Positions 1-11,219 are shown, counted from the stretch's first letter. The stretch is 64,000 nucleotides of DNA from Argyresthia goedartella (GCA_949825045.1 OX463835.1:24507201-24571200); one strand, 5' to 3'. Notes: a model not told the origin generated them from the letters alone. Numbers and translations: made by a program.

Positions 1-1
1 G

Positions 2-595
2 TTCCTCGAACCGGGACACACTATGATGGAGTGTGACAATATGCATGCTGTGATAGAGCGGGCATCGGAATACGCAGAAATATATATTCCAGAAGACTGG
101 GTAAACGTTGTACGCTTAGCCCGTAAAGATAGTCCTTACGTAGTCAAGGTTATGGAACATACGGATTTCCTGAACTTCAAACCAATGCGTGAATTGTTGT
201 TCCCCGCTAAGATTAAGTCTACTGATGGACATTTTCTGAAATGGTCTGATGTCAGATGGTTGCACCTAAAAAAAAATGTTCCAGGGTCCTTCTTTTTCAA
301 ACAACAATACTGGGAAGATTTCAAAGAAGTTAAGTTTCGAAACAGACCCGATACAAGACGTATTTTGATTCCAAAGTTGTACACGGAACAAATTATGCTG
401 AAAGCTGTAAAGCATAAAGATCTGATGGCAATGTGCCAAGATGGGACAATTCCCAAAACTTACCACAACTACTACAAACACCTACCCGTTGTGGGAATCA
501 ACTCAGGTAGGACAGCAAATGACGATGCCGACGATGAGTTAGCACTGGCAGCCTCCAGGCAATCGTATTTGAGGCGTCGTCCTTTGAGGATGTGA
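2..595 (+). CDS. C-terminal part of uncharacterised transposon-associated protein (5' end outside window)
   Basis: The frame is open from the first bases of the window, so this is the C-terminal ~197 residues of a longer protein that starts upstream. The first visible residues read FLEPGHTMMECDNMHAVIE, followed by a Trp-rich stretch (KWSDVRWLHL) and a basic C-terminus ending RRRPLRM. From memory, a GHT-x-ME-x-D-x-x-H segment followed by a W..V.W block occurs near the C-terminus of large multi-copy insect proteins that are usually annotated only as uncharacterised and behave like transposon genes. The spaced D, E and H residues would suit a nuclease-like fold, but that is inference. No function is assigned. 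It could instead be a host gene. Confidence 0.5.
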   Translation, partial: FLEPGHTMMECDNMHAVIERASEYAEIYIPEDWVNVVRLARKDSPYVVKVMEHTDFLNFKPMRELLFPAKIKSTDGHFLKWSDVRWLHLKKNVPGSFFFKQQYWEDFKEVKFRNRPDTRRILIPKLYTEQIMLKAVKHKDLMAMCQDGTIPKTYHNYYKHLPVVGINSGRTANDDADDELALAASRQSYLRRRPLRM

Positions 596-1897
596 ATAAG
601 GAGAGAAAACATTGCTTAATAGATAAGTGTCATTTATAGATTGTTTTACTAAATTGTATTGTATTGTCCAATAATATTATGTTCTTGTTTTTTATTTATA
701 CTATTATTTGCAATTGTTAACTTTATGATGAAAAAGCATTTGGACTATTGTTGCATTTGTTAAAGTATATTTTTTGATTTATGCTGATCTCATTTTATTA
801 TTTTGATTACGTTTGTGATAAGTATTCTATATACTTATGTGTCGTCTAATAAATATTTGTAGTAAAAATGCATGCATGCACCGATGTTGATTATTATTTC
901 AGAGTTAATGACTTATACTTCCTGTGTTAAGTAGTGTGTATTTGCTATTATTAATTTTATGATAATTGTTTGTTAGTGACAACATTATATTTCGTGTTCA
1001 TTCTGATCTCAAATTTATATATTTTTATTTGTAATACCTTGCAATAAATACCCAAGACGTCTATCGTGTTTTACTTGTACTATTTTTTCCCTCTTACAGA
1101 ATAAAAAATATTCTCATAGCTGTATAAATGTTCTTAAAGTGGCCCAAGTCAAATATTTCTGCCAAAATCATAAGGACGTATAAAATTCTATAAAATTAAA
1201 AAAATATAGAAATAATAATATTAGGGACAAATTTTACTGAGAGACTAATTGTAGATAAAACATGATATTGCCAGAGGCCTTCATGATGGTATAAGTTATC
1301 AAAATAAAAATATTTTTTATACGCCTATTTTTCATATGCATTTTATGCTCAAAATAAGACTGAAATTGAGTAATTTTTGTCAAGTCACATTGGCGTATAC
1401 CCCAGAAATTGATCTTAGAGCTTATATAGGACAAAAATGATTCTAAGGCATAAATCAAGGTCGCCTTGTTATGCTTTATGCCAAGTTTAAGCACGCTAGC
1501 TTCATTACATACGAAGTAATTCAGTTTTTTGTCTCTCCTGAAAAGTAGGTGTTTGGGCATACGCCCCTATGATATGAAGCCCTCGATATGTTTTTATCGA
1601 CAAGAGACATCATTATGACGAAAAACCGGTCAAGTGCGAGTCTAAATCGCGCACGAAGGGTTCCGTACCACCGTTCAATGGAAGCGATGGTGTGGAGTGA
1701 ATAGTTTGGATTTTACACAGCAAAATATTGTTTACAAAGTTATTGGTGCGGTTACTTTCACACTCCATGTACGTAACCAGGTGCATCCATAAGTTTGTAT
1801 GTGGTATTGAAAGAATTGTTGTATGGGAGCCCCCTTAAATATTTCTTTTATCCTGTTTTTTAGTATTTGTTGTTATAGCGGCAACAGAAATACATAA
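596..1897. other. AT-rich intergenic stretch, no recognised feature
   Basis: No coding, RNA or mobile-element signature was recognised. The sequence is AT-rich and contains AATAAA-like hexamers near 848 and 1041 that could serve as poly(A) signals for the preceding frame, but nothing else supports that. Confidence 0.4.
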
Positions 1898-1902
1898 TCT
1901 GT

Positions 1903-2460
1903 TGTTTAATTTCCACGCCTACCGAACGGCGTGGAATCCCGAGGGGGTGGGAGTTTGCCAGCACGTGAGAGAAAAGTGAGTTGAATGATTGTTAATGACC
2001 TTGTCGTCGCAGACCGTGATCGAAAGCTCGATTCGAGACAGGAATGCGGGATAGGAGACAGTTTTGGGATAGGAGATGGAACTGAACCTTGCCGTCGCTG
2101 CCCGGCGCTGTCGCCGGCGTGCTGCTGCCGACACGTGGAGTCGCCGCTACCGATACGACGATGTCCAATCAACACGGATCACTTGACCGCTGACGCGAAT
2201 CTACTTATTTCCCGACGATGTAGATGATTAACACTCCGACCAGGCCCGACGCCTGTATTTGGTACACCGAAATACCATCAATGGCACGATGCCTGAGCAG
2301 ACATGTTGTTCTCCCGACGAGAAAAGAGAACCTCCAATTTTTCCTCTCATTTCGATACGAGTGACAGCTGCGGTCCGTTTCCGCTTAGTGATGTCCCGAT
2401 TACTCGCGGTCGATCCGCGCAACAAAAAACCGGTGCGTTCCGAAGCATAAATATTAAACA
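1903..2460 (-). mobile_element. BEL/Pao solo LTR with 5-bp TSD (TCTGT)
   Basis: On the minus strand this begins TGTTTAATATTTATGC and ends ATTAAACA, so the termini are TG...CA inside an 8-bp inverted repeat. It is flanked by the perfect duplication TCTGT (1898-1902 and 2461-2465). Its first ~80 bases and its terminal block closely match the LTRs at 53187-53718 and 59261-59791, but the middle is diverged. No internal coding sequence is attached, so it is a solo LTR, presumably left by LTR-LTR recombination. It sits directly beside a tetranucleotide-containing repeat. Confidence 0.85.
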
Positions 2461-2610
2461 TCTGTGAAAATTTCAACTCTCTAGCTAGCTAGGTTCTTGA
2501 GATACAGCCTGGTGACAGACGGACGGACGGACGGACGGACGGACAGCGAAGTCTTAGTAATAGGGTCCCGTTTGGAACCCTTCGGGTACGGAACCCTGTA
2601 GAGCATGATA
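2461..2610 (+). repeat. Interspersed repeat with (ACGG)n core
   Basis: The segment reads 'gagatacagcctggtgac', then an ACGG tetranucleotide run of about six units (2519-2544), then 'agcgaagtcttagtaatagggtcccg' and 'gggtacggaaccct'. This arrangement matches my memory of a dispersed repeat common in lepidopteran genomes; its element class is not certain to me. The neighbouring solo LTR appears to have inserted just inside its left part. Confidence 0.5.
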
Positions 2611-2699
2611 AATATTGAAATCGTCTCATTTCGGATGATCTGGCAAATGTGGCAACACTGGAATGTCTACGTAATGTCTGTAGCTGTAGCATTTTGACT

Positions 2700-3520
2700 C
2701 CTATTCACTATTATATTATAGAATATATAGAGTTTGACGCGGGACTTCAGTGGTGGCGCATTTTATATTTTAGTGTTGGTTAGTTTAATTTAGAACATTC
2801 AGATCACTTACCTTGGTCCTAAAGCGGAGATCGATAGCTAAAATCAAATTTAATTATAGGTCTAGTCTAGGGCTACACACCGCCCCGCCTGGTACTCAAC
2901 CCACTCCCTGTAAACAAAACCAAAGTTCAATAGTAGTGAATAGCTAGCTACATGAACTTCTTGAAGCTTATTTTGTGCAGTAAACGGCACACCTAAAAAC
3001 TATGCTTTTGTACTTGATACTCAGTTCAAAAATTAACCTAATTTAGTTTCAAACACAACTTTGTTTTTGAAATACTGATTCCCATGCTCACTCATTATTA
3101 TAACTACAAAAGATACAACATTGATTTTATTTACCAAGTATTGTAAGCGTTATTATGTCTACATACGGCCCGCAAAATGTATACAAAACACCTATTCAAT
3201 TCACGCAACCATTAGTTGAATCACACCACACAACAAATAATACAAACAAAACCCGGCAAAAACCGCGCGAAGCCGCGAACATTACCGACGGACATTACTC
3301 GGGCGAGTGAAGTTGTCAGTCACCATTAGGCGCTCGTATGGCAATTTACCACAGCCATGGAGTCAACATAATTCGCCCGTGTTGAACCACCTATGTTGCT
3401 CGCCTGCCTCGCGCATGAGTAAGCGCGATGGGAGATTTAGAAATACAGGCGAGTGAGTGCCTTCGCGATACGAATGAACGAAGTGACTAATCAAGTGCGC
3501 CACATGACAACAAAAACAAT
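2700..3520. other. Unassigned intergenic sequence
   Basis: No open frame of interest and no recognised repeat. GC-richer pieces near 3260-3480 suggest old repeat remnants, but I cannot name one. Confidence 0.3.
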
Positions 3521-3753
3521 TACAGATGTAGTGAATAATCCTTTCCTATCGGCAAAACTCGGAACAACGATAACACCCGAATGGTGCCGATGTGTCTATG
3601 AATTACTGTATTATTAAATTACGTGTAGGTATCAAATAAATCGCATACTTTATTTATCAATGTCAATGGGTACTGAGTGCGAGTGAACTAGTAAGACAAA
3701 AACGAACATTTCCGAGAAAATACGAAAGGAAAGGATTATTCACTACATCTGTA
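3521..3753. mobile_element. Possible MITE with ~25-bp terminal inverted repeats and TA target
   Basis: A 26-bp sequence at 3522-3547 (starting ACAGATGTAGTGAATAATCC) is repeated as its exact reverse complement at 3727-3752. Inside, CTCGGAA (near 3560) recurs inverted, extending the imperfect stem. The termini can be read as TA|CAGATGTAG...CTACATCTG|TA, which would be a TA duplication as left by Tc1/mariner-type elements. The 230-bp length and lack of coding potential suit a MITE. The family is unknown. Confidence 0.5.
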
Positions 3754-4185
3754 CTTTATTGGATGCGTTCCGTTTCATGATTCATTTTTGTTTGCTGGGA
3801 AATATTTACATAAATATTTTATATTGACCTAAAAGTAAAATAAATGTAACATTGTGAGTCGTGTAACATGGAGGTAACATGAGAGGGTCAAAAGTAACGT
3901 AAAATGTTACAAAAGTAACATTCTGGCATACCCATCAGATAAGGCTGTACGGCTTCGAGGCCTTTGCCTTTTCGTAAGGATAAAGAAATAACGTCAAGCC
4001 ATGACGTTGAGCTCCCTGATATTGACGCCAGTGTTGCCGTTCTGGCGACTTTGTCGCTAGATCTAGGGGATTTCGTGACTGTTTAGCGGGATTTTTTTTC
4101 GTTTCAGCGACAAATAAATATTAAGCGACTTTTAGCGTCTTTTGAACCATAGGCTAGGCGACTTTTTTCAGAAATATCAGATTTT

Positions 4186-4782
4186 AATGTGAAATTAGGA
4201 GAAGAAATACAAAAACGGTTTCCGACTAACTATGAAGCCCTAGGAAAAATGGTTCCATTGAGCGAGGAAGAGGCACTAAAACAATCGAAAAACACATCAA
4301 TATTAGATCTTGCAAAAGAAATGGGAATTTCCGAAGAAAAAATTGAATTTTGCAGCAATGGCAAACTATTCACTTTGTCGATTGGAGTCCGCTAAATGGA
4401 GATCCTATTAGCTTTGGGCTAAAGTGGCTGCAAAAATGCAGTAGGAATAAATACCTTTCAGGATTTACGGAATTTCGCTATCGCTATATTATCATGGCCA
4501 CATTCAAACGCAGAAGTGGAAAGAGTGTTTAGCTCTATGAATATTGTGAAAAACAAACTTCGCAATACACTTTCTGACAAAACGCTAAATTATATTCTTC
4601 TAATCAGAAATGAACTTAGAATTAAAAACAAAAATTGCTCTACTTATGATCTTCCGGACGAAGTTGTTAACGAAGTTGCTAAACGAAGTTCAAAAGCAAC
4701 CGGAGACCTTAGAGAGGCTTCATCTTCCGCTGACATTATAATTGAACACCCAGATGACTTCTTCCTTGATTTTGAATTTTAG
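4186..4782 (+). pseudogene. hAT transposase C-terminal fragment (frameshifted)
   Basis: Two frame pieces carry the end of a hAT transposase. The first (to 4395) includes IQKRFPTNYEALGKM and a segment on cofactor-like spacing; the second contains the dimerisation signature WPHSNAEVERVFSSMN followed by NKLRNTLSDKTLNYILLIR. The dimerisation region is needed for assembly of active hAT transposase. At least two frame changes (near 4352-4395 and near 4436) break the reading frame, and the N-terminal BED finger and most of the RNase H-like catalytic core are absent. It lies just inside the left terminus of the hAT element on the same strand. Confidence 0.75.
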
Positions 4783-5059
4783 GTATAAGTACCTAGCTAA
4801 TTATCCAGTTTTTTTGTAAAGTAATTAATGCTTACCTACATATTTAACCGTTTAAATTATTAAGGATTAGGTGTTTTATTTGTTACTGTTTTTTTTTTAA
4901 TAAACATGTTTCATTTATTTTGCCTGTTCATTACATTAACAGTTTTGTTAGATTATTATTTATTTATTCATTTAAGTTTAATAAAAGGTGTTTGCATTAA
5001 TTACAAAAGTATAAAACTAGATTAGACTTAGGCCACAGCGGTTTATATAACAGATAAAA

Positions 5060-5398
5060 TCTAGGGACATCTGAATATACACTGAATTTACTGATGCAAA
5101 AACATAAATCATTGTCATACAATCCCACAAGCAAAAGAAGGAATGATATAGTTGATTCCTGTAGTGTTAAAACAACATTTGCTATGCACCAATATAAAAA
5201 ACAATCCGTTTATATATACAACAAAGTAAACAAAGTACTTAACATTTACCCGCTGCTGTTAAAAGAAATGAAGAAGAAAGCCACTGAGTGGTTATTGACC
5301 TTAAACTATGAAGAAGTGGAGGAGCTGTTCAAAGTTATTGAATGAATTTTATAAACTATTATTTTGTAGGCATTTGAATATTGATCTATTTATTTACT

Positions 5399-5429
<31 letters not shown>

Positions 5430-6030
5430 GTATGTGTTATATATGTATTTTACTATGTATATATATCTATATATTATATTGTATATATCTATCTCCATTT
5501 ATTTATTTATCTATCTATTTATTTATATACCTAATCTACGTCTTATAGCTAGCTAGTAAAGTTTAATTTAGTATAATTTAAAAATGTTACTTAGAGAATA
5601 TAATTTAAAAATGTTAGGTTTTAAAACAAAGTTCCTAGATTACCTGTAACGAATCTGTTATTAATTTAAGAAATTTTCTTAGTCTAAATGTATAACCTAC
5701 ATAGTCTAAAATTAATATAATAACCTACCTAGTCTAAGGCGAACTTGCGACATTCAGGGTTGATTAGTTAACCCAGAGTTAAAGATAATTTTTACACATT
5801 CGTCATACTAGAAATGTCATATTTCTCGAGTTAGTGATTAACTCGAAGTTAAATAAGCTAGCCCTGGATGACGCAAGTGGGCCTAAAATTGTCGCAAACT
5901 ATTTTAAATGTATTATATGGAAGAGCGGGGTATCCTGGCACAGGTACTTTATACTTAAAAGGATGCCCCATCAACTACTGTAATTAGTATGTAAGCTTTG
6001 CGAAATAAATTATTTGTATTTGTATTTGTA
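5060..6030 (+). mobile_element. Probable LINE 3' fragment with (TTTGTA)n tail inside the hAT
   Basis: An 83-codon frame at 5094-5345 ends in a Leu/Lys-rich segment resembling the extreme C-terminus of LINE ORF2 proteins. It is followed by an AT-rich 3' region, including a (TA)13 microsatellite at 5401-5426, an AATAAA at 6003 and a short tandem tail of TTTGTA units ending at 6030. Right after the tail the hAT subterminal sequence resumes. No clear target-site duplication was found, so the left boundary is approximate and the clade is open. Confidence 0.4.
5401..5426. repeat. (TA)13 microsatellite
   Basis: Uninterrupted TA dinucleotides, followed by further TATA/TCTA-rich sequence to about 5530. 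Confidence 0.9.
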
Positions 6031-6130
6031 TCTAGCGGATTTTCAGAAAAGATTTTATCGCATATCTAGCGGAATTTTTCAGAGTATCTAGCGACTTAAA
6101 ATGTTGTAGAACGACAACACTGATTGACGC

Positions 6131-6435
6131 ACCCTTGATTGACGTGCGAGAATCCGCGATCTGAAATTCTGAATCTTGATCTTGCTTTACTGCTGGCAAA
6201 ATCATCAAACCGTTGGAAGCCATGCGTCGTGTTCTCAGGTCCTGCTGGTAATCATCTACGACCGTCGACTTGTCATATTTTACATGTGCTTTTGCCTCTG
6301 TAAAATTATCGCGTGTGAAATATACAAGTAAGCCTTAGTTTGCAGCATTCATCGTTTTTTATCGTGACAAGTTTGTTTGCTTTCTCTCCGAGACTCGCAA
6401 AAAGTTCCTACATAGAATAACAGGTGTATTGTGAG
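6131..6435 (+). promoter_or_regulatory. Presumed 5' region of the ZAD-C2H2 gene
   Basis: This lies between the right duplication of the hAT element and the first ATG. It has no open frame and no recognised repeat. 'gaataacag' just before the start region resembles a splice acceptor, so an upstream non-coding exon is possible. No TATA box or initiator could be assigned with confidence. The hAT insertion sits only about 300 bp upstream of the start codon. Confidence 0.35.
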
Positions 6436-6618
6436 ATGGAAACTTGTCAGACAGCAGGAGATATCAAAGAGGAAGTTGTGGATTATGGATTTGTGGAAGT
6501 GGACTCTCATGATTTACATCAACTATGCACGGCTTGTCTATCTGCGACACGGACTACACACATGCTCGATGACGAAACACTGAGGCAGTACTACATGAAC
6601 ATCATCATTGAGATGCAG
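6436..6618 (+). CDS. ZAD-C2H2 zinc-finger protein, exon 1
   Basis: Exon 1 encodes 61 residues starting METCQTAGDIKEE. The ATG at 6436 is chosen because the frame upstream offers only non-ATG codons. The second half, LCTACLSATRTTHML followed by a helix-like segment, is the first Cys pair of a zinc-finger-associated domain (ZAD). The exon ends at a GAG ATG CAG|GTCAGT donor in phase 0. Insect ZAD proteins are nuclear DNA-binding factors in which the ZAD mediates homodimerisation. With exons 2 (6708-6851) and 3 (23879-25186) it gives a 544-residue protein. The exon model is inferred from splice signals and frame continuity; no transcript was available. Confidence 0.8.
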
Positions 6619-6707
6619 GTCAGTACTACAAAAAAAATACCTTTTGTTATTAACTGGTAATTGGTTGTGTACACCACAATACATGTATGTATGTGACATT
6701 GTTACAG

Positions 6708-6851
6708 CTAGAGGCAGGTGTACCTGTGTTACAGTCTCCGAGAATCTGCTGGGAGTGTGTGGCTCAATTGAAGAGATCTCTGCGCTTCAGAGAGCAAGTG
6801 AAGGACTCGTACAGACTGCTGCAGCCTATGCTACTCATATGCGAAAAAGAG
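6708..6851 (+). CDS. ZAD-C2H2 zinc-finger protein, exon 2
   Basis: After a 89-bp intron ending TTGTTACAG, exon 2 encodes 48 residues (LEAGVPVLQSPRICWECV...LLICEKE). It supplies the second Cys pair (C-W-E-C) and the closing helix of the ZAD, which completes the four-Cys zinc site begun in exon 1. It ends at GAG|GTATGT, a good donor, again in phase 0. The next in-phase acceptor that continues into a zinc-finger frame is 17 kb away at 23878. An extra exon inside the intron cannot be excluded, but none is needed to keep the frame. Confidence 0.75.
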
Positions 6852-8148
6852 GTATGTGTTATTCCTGGACTTGTTTTGAAAGCTTTCTTACTTCTCAGGC
6901 TTTAAAAGTTTGTCTTTATGTTCTGTGTAGGCACCATAAATTCGCTTTTTATTTATTTGTTTAAGTATGTGAAACAGATGACAATCATTCTAGAAATATA
7001 AGATAGGAAATTCAACATTTGGTACTAGCCTGTCATCCAAAGTATACACTTGAGAACAATCACACACACAGACTAAAACTAAACACAATTAAAAAAATCT
7101 TGTTAACATATTTAACCTCTATTCTGTGGTTTTCCCGGTCCGGGACAGGTCACGCAGGCACCTGTGTGTGATTGTCCCCGACTGGGACAAAGAAATTAGG
7201 TTCAATTTTGCTTCCGTTGTAGCATGTAGCATTCATGTTAATCCTGTCTCTTTCTAACCTATTCAAATTGCACATGAAAGAACACGGTATCTAATGAATG
7301 GTTTTATACTCAAAGATGTGACAGTTGAGGGGCCCAATTTTACCTATTGAAAAAGTTTTATATTATTAAATAAATGTATGAAGACTATCTGTGATTGTGT
7401 TATATGTAGTTCTTCACATTAAAATGTATAAATGAAACCAAATGTTAGGCCTAAATCTTGCTTTATTTTTAAAATAATACAGAAATAAGTACAACTTAGG
7501 GTGCTTCATATTAAGTAACAGATATTAGCTGTAATCAAACTGAAATAAAGGCATTGTGCAAAGGAAAAAGGGTCAAGAATTCTAATTAGAGTGTTATTCT
7601 ATTTAGAATTATCCCTAATTCTAACTAGATAGGAGAAATTCGTCAAAAACTAAACATTGGCGCTCAAAAGTCCTGATGTGTGCGGGTACTGGTCCAGGAA
7701 ACAAAATGGCCTCCACAGGTGACTGGTTAACAAAACCAAAATTCCTCTTTATGATATAAACTACTATAAACTTAGCTTAACAAGACTAGAGAAGATATGA
7801 ACCTGACTGCAGTGCTTAAGTAGATTTCCTTTTAAAGGAATATACATACATTATCATTATAAATATCTATGTCTTGGTTACACACTTTATTAAAGAGTAT
7901 TTATGTACATGTGCATGCATACTAGTGGATTGTAAAAAGAGGTTTTATTTTGAAGTACCCATAAGACAAAGGTGACGGAATGGCGAGGATTAATTCGAGT
8001 ATGCTCTAGTGCATAAAGTAGTGTTATTTTAAAACTTACAAGATTAGGTATTTTCTAAACTGGCATCTGAGCAGGGGGGTTACAAACAACTCTTATTGCA
8101 GGACCTATACTGAGCTGCCCTGCTTTACCATACTAAGAATAGTATGAC
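6852..8148 (+). other. Start of the 17-kb intron 2; no feature recognised
   Basis: AT-rich intronic sequence. A loosely self-complementary GC-rich patch ('cggtccgggacagg' ... 'gtccccgactggg') lies at 7135-7190. No coding or repeat family was recognised before the SINE at 8156. Confidence 0.4.
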
Positions 8149-8155
8149 AATATGA

Positions 8156-8413
8156 CGACCCGAATGGCCGAGTCGGTAGTGACCCTGCCTACGAATCCAA
8201 GGGTCCCGGGTTCGAGTCCCGGTGAGGGCAAATATTTGTTTGATGAGAACAGATGATTGTACCCTAGTCATGGTTGTTTATCTATCTAAGTATAATATTT
8301 ATCTATATAAGTATGTGTATCGTTGTCTAGTACCCAAGATACAGAGAATCCTAGTTTGGGGCTAGATCAATGTGTGTAAATTAGTGTCCAAGGTATTATT
8401 ATTATATTATTAT
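8156..8413 (+). mobile_element. tRNA-derived SINE (family S1) with 7-bp TSD
   Basis: It starts CGACCCGAATGGCCGAG and carries RNA polymerase III A-box-like (TGGCCGAGTCGG) and B-box (GGTTCGAGTCC) sequences. A body containing 'gtaccctagtcatggttgtttatc' follows, then an (ATT)n tail. The duplication AATATGA flanks it (8149-8155 and 8414-8420). Members of the same family occur at about 31262-31500 (minus), 35205-35475 (plus) and 46250-46512 (plus). It is a SINE rather than a tRNA gene because the 5' and 3' ends cannot form an acceptor stem. Confidence 0.85.
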
Positions 8414-8923
8414 AATATGAAATTACGAAAATAGTTCTATTCTCAGTATGGTTAAGCAGGACAGTTCAGTTTTGTTTCTGCTATACGAGTTGGTAGTAAC
8501 CCACCCCTATATTATAAATTCAATTTTGTTTCAAAAAAACAATGTATTGAGTCCAAATTCCAAATGTCTTTATTACTGTAGATATTACATATACTTAGCA
8601 ATCGTAATTTTTTGCCACTTCTCTACATTGGACCCCTCTGTGGGAGAAGCAGGGTTTAGAAACTCCCACAGATAGATTTTTAGATCTCTTTTAAAAATTG
8701 GTTGTAATTGGTTTGCTTAACTAATACAAATATTACTATATCATTTAATTCAAAATTCAAAAAGAGTTTATTTCCATAAGAAACACATAGGTTGCATTTG
8801 GAGAATGTCAAATCTTAAACTAACACATATATAAGGTATAGGGAAATATAGAACTTAATTTGAATTCCGTCACCTCAATGTTTTAGATGCTGGGGGCAAA
8901 GAGGCGACAAGAAATCTCCAGCT

Positions 8924-9494
8924 TTATACATTATTTTTTACAGAATTGGAGCAAACACCTTCCCAAGCTTTCTTGTCTTCTACATAATCTGATATTTTGT
9001 AGTAAGCCTTTTTACATAAGTGATTTTTAACAACATTTTTGAATTTATTTACAGACAATTCTTTTAACTCAGTTGGGATTTTTTTGTAAAAGTGAATACA
9101 TTGCCCTTTAAAACATACATTAACCTTATGGAGCCTAGTAGTAGGTATACCTAGTTTATTCCTATTTCTAGTGTTGACATTGTGCCTGTCGTTATTCTTA
9201 GGAAATTTATCAATATTTTTGTGGATGTTCATTAAGTTTTCATAAATATACTGACACGGCACTGTCATAATATTAATTTCCTTAAATTTACAACGCAGTG
9301 ACTCTCTGGGACCCACATTGTAGATTGCACGAAACAGCCCTCTTTTGCAGCACAAATATTATGTTAATGTCTGCAGCGTTCCCCCACAGCAGCATGACGT
9401 AAGACATAATGCTATGGAAGTAGCTGAAGTAAACTAGTCTAGCTGTTTCCACGTCCGAAAAAAGACAGATTTTTGACTGCATAAACTGCGGCAC
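8924..9494 (-). pseudogene. L-A ORF2, C-terminal region
   Basis: Two overlapping frames (9494-9288 and 9355-8924) carry the segment after the reverse-transcriptase palm in CR1-like LINEs: FSYFHSIMSYVMLLWGNAAD, then a 'thumb' region with VGPRESLRCKFKEIN and CIHFYKKIPTELKELSVNKF. A frameshift lies near 9350. The same protein region recurs at 23351-23067, which defines a family with at least two copies here. Confidence 0.7.
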
Positions 9495-9531
9495 TGAGTT
9501 TTTTCAATAGCTTATCTATGTGTGGGTCCCA

Positions 9532-10392
9532 CTAAAGCTTATTATCTAAGGTAATTCTTAGGATTACCGTGCTATCTAGAGTTTCTAAATTTTCACCTTT
9601 AACATTAACATTAGCCGAGACTTGTTTAACATTCGGGAGTTTAAACCGAATACATTTAGTTTTGTTATTGTTCAGTAAAAGATTATTGGCACTTAACCAA
9701 TTGACTACCTTTGAGATTGCATTATTCACATCGTCAAAGTTCAAACTGCGTCGTTTTATTTTAAACAAAAGTGAAGTGTCTTCTGCAAACAGTACAATCT
9801 CATGATTATCTCTGACAAGATGTGGCAGGTCATTATAAACCAAAAACAGGAATGGCCCGAGTATGGAACCCTGTGGTACGCCCATAGTAACAACAGACCC
9901 AGGAGATAGTTTTCCATTAATGTCAACTCCCTGTATCCTGTCATTTAAATAAGAAGAGGGAAGATCTAAAGAGTTATCCCTAATTCTACAGTGATGTAAT
10001 TTCCTGATCATGTCCCATGGTCAACGCAGTCAAAAACAAAATACTCCTAGAGCATCATGCAACTCCTCCCAGGCATCATATATATGTGATATTAACTCAA
10101 TACCGGCATCAGTAGTTGATTTGCCTTGTGTAAAACCAAATTGTTTACAATGAAGCGTGTTGTTGGTGTTGAAATGTGTAAGAAGTTGATTTAAAATTAC
10201 TTTTTCAAAAACTTTACTAAATGTAGGCAATACCGATATCGGTCTGAACTTAGAAGGGTCAGATGTACTACCCGATTTAAACAAAGGTACTATTTTACTG
10301 TGTTTCATTAAATCAGGAAACACGCCAGGTTCAATAGATGCGTTAAATATGAAAGCTAAATCAAGTGCAATAACATTTATTAGGGGCTTCAC
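9532..10392 (-). pseudogene. L-A reverse transcriptase fragment
   Basis: Two frame pieces (10392-10030 and 10011-9532) contain the LINE reverse-transcriptase landmarks in order: KIVPLFKSGSTSDPSKFRPI, the F.KVFEKVIL motif, FGFTQGKSTTDA, then GVPQGSILGPFLFLVYNDLP and the catalytic block. The catalytic block reads FAED rather than FADD. Loss of the first catalytic aspartate should abolish polymerase activity. Frame breaks near 10020 confirm decay. Confidence 0.8.
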
Positions 10393-11219
10393 AACATGAA
10401 CAAAAATATCCCAGAGTTCTGCAGTTTTCTTAACATTTATTGATTAAAAGGCTTTAATAAAACTTTATCATCTACATAATTAAACGAAAATTGATTTTCA
10501 CATCTTGGTACATAGTCTTTTAGCAAAGATTCAGTCTTTTAGCAAAGATTCAGCGACTACTTTGAAAGAGTCTAAAGACTTCGTAGCAGAGATTGGGATG
10601 TCAGTAAAAAAAAAACGCTTTAGCTACATCAATATAATTTTTGATAGAAAAATCATTAATTTTTAATTCATATTCATTGTTTTTAATACTGACCTTTCCA
10701 GTCTCACTTTTAATTATATCCCAAGTTGATTTAATTTTGTTATCATTTTTCTTATTTTAGATCTGATATAATTTGATTATGCAATTTGACAAACTTTTCT
10801 AAAGATTTTTGAGTACTTTTTTATTTTATTCTTGAACCCTTCACTATGATTCCATTGTTTTTCACTATATAATTCATATACATTTTGTCTACTTTTAAGT
10901 ATACCTACTGTGGCCCACTTACTAAAGTTAAGTTTGTCTGAGACCACAATCATTCTGGTAGTAAATACTGCATTGTATGCATTGCTGAATTTGTTAAAAA
11001 AATACAGTTTGACTCATTAGGGTTATTACTAGAGTGATTGATAGGTAGTTTGCTATCCCAAATAAATTTTAACCTTCCAAAGCGATGTGCAGTCATAGAA
11101 ATATATTTTATCTTTCTTGCAGAACTTTTTTTAAGTTGAATTTCTAGTCTAATGTATTGACCTAAATGGTCTGACTTTAAATTACTTATATATTTTTTAA
11201 GTACAATTTTTTTATTTGG

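Larger units (their letters stand above)
4029..6122 (+). mobile_element. hAT-type DNA transposon, degenerate, with 8-bp TSD
   Basis: The left end starts CAGTGTTGCCGTTCT and the right end finishes AGAACGACAACACTG, giving inverted termini with one mismatch over 15 bp. The perfect 8-bp duplication ATTGACGC flanks it (4021-4028 and 6123-6130), the size typical of hAT elements. Short TAGCG(A/G) motifs cluster in both subterminal regions (4045-4165 and 6031-6095), as expected for transposase-binding repeats. Inside are C-terminal transposase fragments at 4189-4786 and an unrelated LINE-like tail ending near 6030. At 2.1 kb it is shorter than autonomous hATs and cannot encode a full transposase. Confidence 0.85.

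Noticed and set aside
1234..1560. 108-codon minus-strand frame
   Set aside because: Low-complexity, no motif, AT-rich context; probably chance.
8156..8240. tRNA gene candidates at S1 and S2 SINE heads (also 31430, 35230, 45055, 45214, 46255)
   Set aside because: A- and B-box sequences are present, but the ends do not form an acceptor stem and SINE bodies with tails follow.
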